The notes under the pieces were generated by a model. The model did no database searches. It saw nothing but the letters and a program-made list of their open reading frames with translations, and was not told the DNA's origin. Source: Boswellia sacra (Eukaryota; Streptophyta; Magnoliopsida; Sapindales; Burseraceae). From it: 64,000 bases of DNA. How positions within the stretch are numbered: the stretch's first letter is position 1; each line of letters begins with the position of its first letter. Made by a program: the position numbers and the translations under genes. The stretch is taken from positions 1,950,501-2,014,500 of the forward strand of contig SNVD02009519.1 in the NCBI GenBank assembly GCA_013180625.2, in the 5' to 3' direction. Shown piece after piece: positions 52,272 through 62,848 of the stretch.

Positions 52272-53433
52272 CTCCAAAATATCGCGATAAATCGAAGAAA
52301 AAAAAATTCTCAAATCTTCAACCTTCCGTTTATCTCTCTGTCGAGAAGACCAACAAATCTCTCTGTAAGTTCTCCTTAAATCTCTCTCACTCGCTCGCTA
52401 TTTCTCCTCCTCTTGTTACTTATAATTCATTCTGTGTATTCAATTAAACTAATAAAAAAATCTTCTTTTTGCTTTTTAATTTACGAACTTTTTGGAATTT
52501 TCCTTTGGCTGTTTGGTAACTGAGAAAATGGATGTGAACGACAGAAAATGTGACACACTGAAAATTGCTAACAGTTTGTTCAAACTTCAAAGACACTGTG
52601 TAAATGTTGTTCGAGAAAATTTTCGATACTTTTCTTGACCTTAAATTGTTAATTAAAGAGAAATATGTAGAACAGTGCAGCTGAGATCTACAATTGCGTT
52701 TAGCTCTGCGGAGTTTGTTCATGTAGTAACAGATTTTCCCATCTACCAAACAACATTTCAGCTTGAGTGCTTAAGTGTTCACTATACGTGGTTAATTAAA
52801 TTTCGTGGTTGATGAAGTTAAGTATTGGATTAAAAATTTAGAAGCAAATTTAAAGGAAGGTAGAATTTAAGATTGTGGAAATGCTGCATTGATAGTGGAA
52901 GTTTAGCTAAGAAGCAAATCAATTTATTTGTAAATTAGTTGACATCTATGTTAATGACTCAGAAAAAAAAGATGCCTATTTTATTTTGTTTTATAATGTT
53001 CTAATTTTTATGTGAACAAAATCTTATTGTTGATTAAACTCCTAATTTTGAACTTTTGATATTAAAGTTTATGAATTTAAGATATGAGGAATAATATTCA
53101 ATACACAATACACTGATGGTGTATTGGTGAAACTGCAGCAGAGCTTGCTTCCTGCTATGACTTCATCTTCATGGGGGCTCAGTATTTTTTTCTTCTCAAC
53201 TTACGTTTGTCTTGTTTCTTTGGTCAACTGAAACTCACTCAAGTGTTTAACAGTGTTTGTATTAGTTACTACTATTGCTGTTTTGTGTTATGTTCCTGGG
53301 AGATACTTGATATCCTATCCTCTTAGGTTTGAAGTTTACACTTAATTGGCTCTTAAAATTGTTTTTTCTTTTTCAGTGTCTGTGCAGGACCACAGGTATT
53401 TTCAAAGGCTCACCAAAGGTTTTCCACATCATC

Positions 53434-56421
53434 AGTAAGTTTGAGCTTATTCTGTTCTGATAGTTATTTAGCACATATTTTGGAGAATTAGAATCTCTTG
53501 TAAGTTTGTTTCATGCATACGTGAAGCTCTATATATGCTTTTCTTTTACTATAGTTCCACTTTATGATTGCCTCAGTTGCTCACTTTGCTTTCTTCAATG
53601 ATTGTTTTGACTTTGTTCTCTTGTATTGCTGAATGTTATCTTACTGTTATAGCTTTGTTTGCACCTTTGGTATGAAATCAGAAATTGATAGTAATGAAAT
53701 TAGTTGCTTTTACTCTCTCTTTTTTGTTTGTTTAGATGTTGTTTATATGGGAAAGGAAAGCAAGTATTAAAATATATTTGAATTAAACATGTGCATATCC
53801 ATATTGCAGTGGTTAGAGAAAAAGATGTGTGCTGGGAATATGCAGAGAAATTAGATGGAAATAAGGTGAAATGCAAATTTTGCCTTAGAGTTTTGAATGG
53901 CGGCATCAGTAGATTGAAGCACCACTTGTCTCGTCTTCCGAGTAAAGGTGTAAATCCCTGTAGCAAAGTAAGAGATGACGTTACTGATAGGGTGAGGGCT
54001 ATAATAGCATCAAAGGAGGATGTCAAAGAAACATCAGTCACCAAAAAGCAACGGATAGCAGAAGCTAAATCTCCTGTGAATATATCCGCAGGTAAACCTC
54101 TCATGCCTTTGGATACACCATCGCCTATGACCAAAGTTTTTCCTACTATCACGCCTATGGGAAATTCGTCTTTAAGCAATCAAGAAAATGCAGAGAGAAG
54201 TATTGCTCTGTTCTTCTTTGAGAATAAGCTGGACTTTGCTGTTGCCCGGTCTTCATCCTATCAACAAATGATTGATTCAATAGGAAAGTGTGGTTCTGGA
54301 TTTATTGGCCCATCTGCAGAGACTCTGAAGACAATGTGGTTGGACAGGATCAAATCTGAAGTGAGCCTACAATCAAAAGATATTGAGAAAGAGTGGGCGA
54401 TGACAGGTTGTACTATAATTGCTGACACATGGACTGACAACAAATCCAGGGCTTTGATTAATTTTTTGGTTTCCTCGCCGTCAAGAACCTTTTTCCTCAA
54501 GTCCGTAGATGCATCCTCCAATTTCAAGAACACAAAAACCCTTGCTGATTTATTTGATTCTGTCATTCAAGATTTTGGCCCTGAAAACGTTGTGCAGATA
54601 ATCATGGATAGTAGTCTCAACTATACTGGGCTAGCAAACCATATCGTACAGAATTATGGAACCATATTTGTGTCTCCTTGTGCTTCTCAGTGTTTGAATA
54701 TAATATTGGAGGAGTTTTCTAAGGTAGATTGGGTCAACAGATGTATCTTGCAGGCACAAATTATATCTAAATTTATATACAACAATGCATCAATGCTTGA
54801 TCTAATGAAAAAGTTCACTGGGGGACAGGAACTCATTAGGACGGGTATAACAAAATCTGTGTCCAACTTCTTATCCCTGCAATCTATGTTGAAGCAAAAA
54901 TTAAGATTGAAGCATATGTTCAACAGCCCTGAATACTCTACAAATTCCTCATATGCAAATAAGCCACAAAGCATATCATGTATTGCCATTATTGAGGATA
55001 GCGAATTCTGGAGGGCAGTTGAAGAAAGTGTAGCCATCTCTGAGCCCTTTCTGAAAGTTTTAAGGGAAGTATCTGGAGGAAAACCTGCTGTGGGATCTAT
55101 TTATGAGCTAATGACCAGGGCGAAGGAATCGATAAGGACATACTACATAATGGATGAGAATAAGTGCAAGGTTTTTCTAGATATAGTTGATAGAAAGTGG
55201 AGGGACCAACTTCACTCACCTCTACATGCAGCAGCAGCATTTTTGAACCCCAGTATTCAGTATAATCCAGAAATAAAATTTATTGCGTCTATAAAAGAAG
55301 AATTCTTCAAAGTTCTGGAGAAACTACTCCCCACACCTGAAATCAGACGTGACATCACGAATCAAATTTTAACTTTTACAAGGGCAAGTGGGATGTTTGG
55401 TTGTAAACTAGCGATGGAGGCAAGAGAAACAGTTTCACCTGGTATGTAATCCAATCTTTTTGGGCTGCATGTTATGCTTGTGAGGGATTGTTGCAGGCTG
55501 GTACTCCTTATATATGAATTATCAGTAGTTTGTTTCGTCCCCTTTGTTACTAACGGGAGGAAAAATTGTTCTTACAATCAGAAAATCCAAGTAACATGTT
55601 ATTGTGCTTCAGCCTCACAACAAATCATTTACCCAGCAGATATGCCTTTTCCAATTTTTTTTTTCTTTTTAATCTTTTAGTTTCTATATAATCAATGCAC
55701 GTGTTTGCATTCCAACTCTGCTCTTTTGCTTTGTGCTTTCTTTGTTGCCATCATTTCCCTAAAAAGTGGAAACCATTCACGTAACTGGAATTCTTTCTTG
55801 TTCTTAGTGGAATGTTAGTCCAACATTTGTATTGTAATCCGCTCGTCATGGTGACACGAGGGTCAAGGATATATCTGTTGCCCTAGAAGTTGACATGTCA
55901 ACCTTTGAGTGTCTCTATTTACCAGTTGTCAGTACCTTTCATCTGTATTCAAAGTAGTATGCAGTTTTATATGTCTGAAAATGTGGTTGGAGGATTTTGG
56001 AACTTACTACTTATACATTGCAGGGCTCTGGTGGGAACAATATGGCGATTCTGCGCCAGTGTTGCAACGAGTTGCCATTAGAATACTAAGCCAAGTTTGC
56101 AGCAGTTTTACTTTTGAGAGGCATTGGAGCACATTTCAGCAGATTCACTGTGAAAAGCGCAACAAGATTGAGAAAGAAACATTGAATGACCTTGTCTATA
56201 TAAATTACAATCTCAAGTTAGCGAGAACAAAGTCTATCGAAGCTGACCCTATTCAATTTGATGACATTGACATGACTTCAGAGTGGGTAGAGGAGTGTGA
56301 AAGTCCAAGCCCAACTCAGTGGCTTGATCGTTTTGGTTCTGCTTTGGATGGGAGTGACTTGAATACAAGGCAGTTTAATGCCGCCATATTTGGTGCAAAT
56401 GACCATATATTTGGTTTATGA
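53434..56421 (+). CDS. Domesticated hAT transposase-like protein (BED finger, DUF659)
   Basis: The leader exon (about 53377-53434) ends in A before a GTAAGT donor. The next exon (53810-55441) begins TGG after CAG. Joined, they create ATGGTT, so the start codon is split by a 375-bp intron. With exon 56024-56421 the protein has 676 residues, starting MVREKDVCWEYAEK. Seen: a BED-type finger with Cys22, Cys25, His39 and Cys51; a variable linker; DUF659 with IIADTWTDNKSRAL and IIMDSSLNY, the places of the first two catalytic aspartates; and a C-terminal hAT dimerization region LWWEQYGDSAPVLQRVAIRI with ERHWSTF. The CxxH motif reads CASQ, so its histidine is gone. No terminal repeats were seen around it. 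It probably acts as a DNA-binding host protein in the nucleus; its exact role is unknown. A further leader exon ends at 52364. Confidence 0.88.
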
Positions 56422-57942
56422 TTGATCGTGTAAACATCAATAACTCCATATCTCGATCTTGTATTTTCATGTTTCCTTGTAATTGTTGTTGATAGTTAGC
56501 TCCTCATTTTTACTAGATAATGACATGTAGAAGTGGATAGATATTAGAATTAGATAGCAATATTTTTCTTGCCTTTCTTTGCATGGCCATGGATGTGCAT
56601 AGATTTAGCCTTCTTTGTATCATGAAAAGAAAGAACAGTCAACAGAGAGCTTAGATTGATTTATTTTCTTCCCTTCATTTATAAATTGGAATTTTGTTGG
56701 GTATCCTTGTCATTCTTTGTTCATGGAAAAAAAAAGAAAAAAGAAAAAAAGAGGGAACAGAGAGCTTATAACTTGATATATGGCCTTTCTTACGACTCTA
56801 AAACTTAACAAAATCACTTCATTTATTAATTTTTGAAGGAGGGGAAGTGTAATACATCAATCTTTCCTCTTGCATGGCTTGCAAGTGATTTGTATTGTAT
56901 TTCTTGTAAAACCGGTATGACTGATTTATCAACAAATAATATATGATAAATTATCCTTGGATTAAGATCACTATAAGCAAATTATCATAGAAATGAAATA
57001 ATTTAGATTATTTACATCAAAAACTTTATTGTTTTGTTAAATGAAAATGCTAATTTCTTTTCTAATCTTATAGAGACTAATCCTCTTTGGAAAGTTTTAC
57101 ATCTATTTTAAATTTTTAATGTTTAAATACTTGTCTTAAGAAAATAATTTAAATACAACTTCTCGGTACTTAAATATGATTAATTATGAAAATAAGTGCA
57201 TTCAAACTTTATTACTCAGCTAAATATCTCACGTTCTTCGAATACGTTTGAGAAAATCTAAAAGGTAAAAAATTTTTGAGATATGTCAAATAGTTTTCAT
57301 TTTTTTCTTTTATGTACTAATCAAGTATTGGGTCGTTGAATAAAATGTCACAGCTTCTGATACTTTATTTGATATTGATCGAGTATTGTTAGGAATCAAA
57401 GACAGTGAGTAAGTTATCAAATGAACAATTTAATATATTAAAGGCATGTTTGACGCGTGATACTTTTTAGTACTATTTTTAATAATTGTATTGTACTATA
57501 TTGTGTTGTATTAATTCATGTTATGCATAAAATAATGTATATTTGGTGGGACATTATACGTTGTTATTTTTTATATTGTACTATAGTATATTTATATTTG
57601 TTATATTTTTAAACTGTATTATATTATTTTTAAATTCAAAAATAACAAAACATTATTAGATAAATTAAATATTATTTTTTATATCAAATTAAATAATTTT
57701 ATACCAAGTTAATTAGATATTATTGTTACTATTATTTTAATTTTGCAAGACAAGCACAAATCTATTCTAAACCCAGAGCGGGATAGTACAAAACTTACAA
57801 ACACACGCTAGCATTGGTCTTTCTTAACGCGTGTTACGCGTCAAGCAAGCTTCGAGCCAAGCGAGCCTTTCGAAAGACTTCTCTTCTCCTCTTCTCTGTT
57901 TTATCTCACTCAACCGCAAAGCAATCTTTTATTGATCAATCA
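56422..57942. other. Spacer and leader of the next gene
   Basis: Holds the hAT-derived gene's 3' untranslated region, an AT-rich spacer (57.0-57.7 kb) and the leader of the following gene from about 57.8 kb. The part 57443-57620 has TA-rich GTACTATA-type repeats like those of some MITEs, but ends and target duplication were not found. Confidence 0.5.
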
Positions 57943-59176
57943 ATGGACTACGATTACCGGAACAGAGCGAGTTCACAGTACCCGATGTACGGCCATCCCC
58001 CTGCCACGTCATCATCTTCACCATCAAGCCATCCGATGTATCACCAGGGATCGTCTCCGTCTTTCTACCCGAAGATTGGTCAACAACAGGGCCACTCCGT
58101 GATCCCTCCCGTCTCGCGCGCTTCCTCTTATCATCAAACCTCTTCTTCTTCGCCTTCTTCTTGTGAGTCTTCCCATCCGACGGTTATGGTTTAGCGTTTG
58201 GTTTCTGAATTTGATCAAATAGTCGTTGATTGTGTTTACTTCTTGTGTTGCTGCAGCGGGATTGGGTATTAGGGTTGCGTTAAAGCCGGAATATCGAATC
58301 ACTCCGCCGGTATGGTTCATTTATCTCAGTTATTTGTATCGATTTACGAAGTGTTTTGATTGACAAAAATATAAGCTTTAAATGATTGATAGTTGATTCG
58401 ATCCTCGACAAGTAATTGACCTTGAAAGAGTGTAGAAAAGGTGACTTTTTTTTTTTTAAAATCTTTTATGTAGAGAAAAAGGGACTATTGACGGTTCCTG
58501 CATTGAATTGTTACTTATCTATGTTGATTGAGTTGTTTTATCTGTTGACTAATTTATTTGATTCGCCTTCTACATGCTTGTTTTGTAGCCTGCGATGACA
58601 TCGCAACTAGGAGATATTCCTCGGAGCAATTTTCAGTTTGATTTTGACTTTGAAAAGAGAGTTTTAGCTGAAGCAGAGAAGGATAGCCAGAATTGGAGCA
58701 GGCTTGGCATGGAAAATGTTCCGTCTAAAACAACTAACCAATCAAGTTCTTTATTGGTATGTTATTTGTTTGAGAGAGTTTACCTATAGTAGCTTGTGAC
58801 ATTCTTGTTTCTGTACTGGGCTGGCTATAGGCACTTGGGAGGAGGTTTTAGATATGCACCTCATTTTGAAAATGTGTAGGCTATCTGCAGTAATATATGC
58901 AATCAATTTTGCTGCTTTGTTCTCTTACCTTTTAGTTTGACACCTCATTTTTTAAGTATTCCTTTTGCGTCATGCCTACTAGCTTTTTACAGCTTTCTTC
59001 ACTTTTCAGAAACATAACATAAGCATAATATATACAAAGCATTAAGAGCATAACTTATTTTTAATGTATTATTAATGCAGGCTGCAGATCCTGTGCTGAA
59101 CAAATACATTGCGTCAGGACTCAACCGGGATGCGGTTCCCATCGCTGTTGCCAACTATGGAGACAATCCTACCAAG
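57943..59176 (+). CDS. N-terminal exons of a UBA-family-like Ser/Pro-rich protein
   Basis: Four GT-AG exons, 57943-58162, 58257-58309, 58589-58756 and 59081-59176, join in frame to 179 codons; the rest lies beyond the window. The first about 75 residues are rich in Ser, Pro, Tyr and His (MDYDYRNRASSQYPMYGHPP). They are followed by LGIRVALKPEYRITPP, then GDIPRSNFQFDFDFEKRVLA, then a helix-like part (DPVLNKYIASGLNRDAVPIA). I recall this layout from Arabidopsis At5g53330, annotated as a ubiquitin-associated / EF1B-like protein, and the gene order supports it. The UBA domain itself would be C-terminal and is not in view, so function is not shown here. An in-frame upstream ATG at 57814 is probably leader. 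The intron after 59176 contains the Ty3/gypsy element. Confidence 0.75.
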
Positions 59177-59482
59177 GTATATTCTGGAGTTTGTTACTTG
59201 CATCTGACTCAGTGTTTCTATATATGTAATCTCTGTGTCCTAGTGGTAGGGTAATCCTTTCTTATAAAGAACCCATTTCAGTACTAAGGGTAGGTTGATT
59301 ACCCACAGCAGAAGGCATTCTACTAAGGCAGATATTTTGGACCCTGCTTAGACAATATGGAAGATACGTCTTATTATCGACTGCAGTATGTCCAGACTGA
59401 TTAAATGGCATGCATAATGTGGATTGGAAAGACCTGCTTAGAGTATTTTCTTTCTTTCTGCACTGTTTTATGGTTACCAACC

Positions 59483-59868
59483 TGTTAGGTACCCTGTTTC
59501 TACACTCTAACAGTATGTAAATACACAGACAATGGCACAGAAATTTCTGATTAACTTTTATTTATGAACATTTCCTCATTCTGGTATTAACAGCACAAGG
59601 ACACATAGAGACTATAATAGGAAACAAAATGGCTGAGGAGTTTCGAGGACTCCCCAACCTCCCAAAAACCTTAGCCACAATGGGTTTACCAGAAGGCCAA
59701 GTACCCCCTCCCTTCACAGCTCATCCCACTATATACAAATTCTCCTAACAGCCAAACAAACTTTGTAACTGTCCTGCCACGTCAAAACACCTCCTAACAA
59801 ACAATTTCCTTCACATTTTCCCCTTTTTACCCTTTCGTGCATACACAAATTTCACTGGAGGTCTAACA
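59483..59868 (-). repeat. 3' LTR of the gypsy element
   Basis: The outer end is TGTTAGG (plus strand, 59483), next to CAACC at 59478-59482, the presumed 5-bp target duplication. The inner end could be CTAACA at 59868, four bases from a run of 16 C (59873-59888) that is the G-rich polypurine tract on the coding strand. CCTAACA at 59799, or TTCACA at 59815 beside another purine-rich tract, are alternatives. Read on the minus strand it has a TATATAG box and an AATAAA-like signal, as a promoter- and poly(A)-bearing LTR should. Only comparison with the 5' LTR can fix the inner border. Confidence 0.65.
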
Positions 59869-62077
59869 ATAACCCCCCCCCCCCCCCCACATCAAGAACA
59901 ACCTTGTCCCCAAGGTTGAAAGAAGGAAACTGATTCCGGATAGTAGTAACAGGTTCCCAGGTAGCTTCATATTCTTGCAGGCCGAGCCAGCGAACCAGCA
60001 CTTCTTGCACTTTTTGATTGCCAACAGTGACGAATCGAGTGTCTAACACAGCAACAGGTTCGACAATTAACTCCAAGTCTTCAGAAATATGAGGTGGCAG
60101 TGGCTGAGCTTTAAACTCCCTCCCTTTAAAAGGTTTCAATTGTGAAACATGGAAGACAGGATGGAGTCGAGAAGTTGAAGGCAGCTTAAGCCGGTAGGCA
60201 ACAGTGCCAATACGTTCTAAGACCTCAAAGGGACCATAAAAACGAGGGCTGAGCTTCTCATTAACCCGCCGAGCCAATGATTTCATAAAATAAGGTCGAA
60301 GACGGAGTAAGACTAAATCACCAGGTGCAAATGAAAGTTCCCTGCGATGCATATCCGCAAATTTCTTCATACGTTGTTGAGCCACAATCAAATGTTCCTT
60401 CAAAGAATCTAGCATTTGATTACGCAAAAACAACTGTTGATCAATATCAGCCACTACCGAGGAACTATCCTGGAAGCGATGTAAAACCGGTGGATCGCGG
60501 CCATAAACTACCTGAAAAGGACAATGCTTGATGGAAGCATTGTAGGTAGTATTAAACCAATATTCAGCCCACGGCAAAAAGGAAGACCACTTTTTTGGTT
60601 TGTCGGAAGCAAAACAGCGAATATAAGTTTCCAGGCAGCGGTTGACGACTTCAGTTTGGCCATCCGATTCCGGATGATATGCTGAGCTTGGATGTAACCG
60701 AGTACCTTGGAGACGAAATAACTCTCTCCAAAACAAGCTCATAAAAATGGAGTCACGGTCGCTTACTATGGATCGAGGGAAACCATGTAAGCGGACCACC
60801 TCTCTCACAAAGAGAGCAGCAACTTCTTTTGCTGTGTAGGGGTGAGTTAAAGGGCAAAAATGCGCATACTTTGACAGGCGATCAACTATTACCAGGACTG
60901 TATCCACCCCTTTCGACTTGGGTAACCCGCCAATAAAGTCCATGGAAATGTCTTCCCACACTTTATTAGGAATAGGCAAAGGCTGCAATAGACCACCAGG
61001 AGACAAAGCTTCATATTTCATCCGCTGGCAAACTTCACAATGAGCCACATAATCACGAATCATGCGTTTCATCCCCCGCCAAAACACATTGGCAGCTATA
61101 CGCTTGTATGTACGGAAAAACCCAGAATGGCCCCCAATCATGGAATCATGAAATTCGTGCAATAAAGTTTCAGTTAAGGGAGAAGAGGCAGGAAGGACTA
61201 TACGCTCACGAAAATACAGTAAATCATTGTGAAGAGCAAACCCCACCGGAACTTGCTGTTGCTCTTTCAAGCCAGCAATTATATTTGAGCAAAATGGATC
61301 ATCTAGCTGACTTTGACGAATCTCGTTCAAGTGCAGAAATTGGGGCATTGAGAGAGCTACCATTTGTGAATGGTGGAGTTCTCCTCGACGAGAAAGAGCA
61401 TCAGCCACCTTGTTGGCAGCTCCCTGCTTGTACTGTACTTCAAAATCAAATCCCAGCAATTTTACTACCCATTTGAGTTGATCTGGTGGCAGCAAACGTT
61501 GGTCCAATAAGTATCTCAAACTTTGCTGGTCGGAGCGAACAATGAAGTGACGTCCCAACAGATAATGCCGCCACTTTTGTACTGCCAAGACCATTGCTAT
61601 TAACTCCCTTTCATATACTGATTTTATTTGAAATAAGGGTGATAAAGCCTTGCTGAAATAGGCAAGAGGTCGCTCCTCCTGCATCAACACTGCTCCAATT
61701 CCACTACCAGAAGCATCGGTCTCCAACACAAAAACCTTAGAGAAATCAGGCATTGCTAAAACAGGAAGCTTAATCATGGCAGATTTAAGTTGTTCAAAGG
61801 CCTCATTCTCCGTTTCTGTCCACTGGAATCCCCCTCTCTTCAACAATTCAGTTAGGGGTCTAGCCAATTGTCCATATGCCCGAACAAATCTTCGGTAATA
61901 GCCCATAAGTCCTAGAAACCCGCGGAGGTCCCTAACGTTTCTAGGAGCTGGCCACGTGGAGATAGCTGAGACTTTACCCGGATCTGCCGCTACACCATCA
62001 GCTGAAATAATGTGGCCTAAATAGTCCAACTGCTCCTTGCCAAATGCACATTTCTTCAAGTTGGCAAAAAGCTTCTC
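59852..62077 (-). pseudogene. Gypsy pol, 3' part: RT end, RNase H, integrase, chromodomain
   Basis: Open on the minus strand from just after the stop codon at 62078-62080 to 59852, in the same frame as the reverse transcriptase part. Seen in order: the end of RT with FLGLMGYYRRF; RNase H with ETDASGSGIGAVL (near 61.7 kb); the integrase zinc-binding HHCC region (near 61.0-61.1 kb, HCEVCQRMK); the integrase core with its Asp in DISMDF (near 60.94 kb), SDRDSIF (near 60.75 kb) and its Glu in PESDGQTE (near 60.66 kb); and a chromodomain VRWLGLQEYEATWEPV near 59.95-60.0 kb. It would cleave and process the polyprotein products and insert cDNA. It lacks its own start because of the upstream stop. Confidence 0.92.
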
Positions 62078-62848
62078 TTATTGCAATATTTCTAAAACAG
62101 TAGACAAATGTTGTTGGTGGTCAGCCCAAGTCCGACTATAAACTAGGATATCATCGAAGAACACCAAAACAAACTTTCGCAAGTGTGGCCGAAAGACAGA
62201 ATTCATTAATGATTGAAAGGTAGCAGGCGCATTAGTGAGGCCGAACGGCATCACTAAGAATTCGTAATGACCCTCGTGAGTTCGGAAGGCAGTTTTCTCA
62301 ATATCAGCTGCATGTACTCGAATTTGGTGGTATCCTGCCCTTAAATCTAACTTTGAGAATACTCTGGCTCCACACAATTCATCCAATAACTCATCAATAA
62401 TGGGAATGGGAAATTTGTTCGGCACAGTTAGCTGGTTCGAAGCACGATAATCAACACAGAAACGCCAAGAGCCATCCTTCTTTTTCACCAATAAAACTGG
62501 ACTGGCAAACGGACTATTACTAAAACGAATCACTCTAGTTCCTAACATTTCAGTCACCATCCGTTCAATTTCTGCCTTCTGTATCTGGGGGTATCGGTAA
62601 GGTCTGATGTTTGGAGGAACAGCTCCATCATGAAGAGTAATTCGATGGTCACGCACCCGTTCAGGAGGTAACCCAATTGGGATTCCAAAAACAGAATCAA
62701 ATTTAGAAACCACCTCTTCAAGGATTGGTGGAATTAGTAAGCCTTCTGAATCAACAGTCCCCTCAATCACAGAATGTAATTCCAACAAAAACCCCATCCC
62801 TTTTTTACAGCAAGCACGAGTTAAAAGTACGGAGACTAACAGGACCAT
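62078..62848 (-). pseudogene. Gypsy pol, reverse transcriptase part
   Basis: Contains the Ty3/gypsy RT blocks [51 protein letters not shown] and the catalytic FFDDILVYS. It ends at an in-frame TAA (62080-62078) where related elements read through, followed at once by the rest of RT in the same frame. Its left border overlaps the gag-protease frame by about 44 bases but is in another frame, indicating a small indel or a translational shift site. Confidence 0.92.

Larger units (their letters stand above)
46197..52290. other. Receptor kinase upstream region and AT-rich spacer
   Basis: 46.2-47.1 kb probably holds the receptor kinase leader, with leader introns suggested by pyrimidine-AG sites, and its promoter. 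A poly(A) tract lies at 46641-46658. From 47.5 to 51.9 kb the sequence is very AT-rich; a short hAT-type element was recognised at 48231-48730 and nothing else. Confidence 0.55.

Noticed and set aside
57443..57740. Possible MITE before the UBA-like gene
   Set aside because: The TA-rich repeats resemble some MITEs, but terminal inverted repeats and target duplication could not be located.
60325..61476. Plus-strand frames of 68 and 122 codons inside the gypsy element
   Set aside because: They lie opposite conserved integrase and RNase H coding sequence and have no features of their own.
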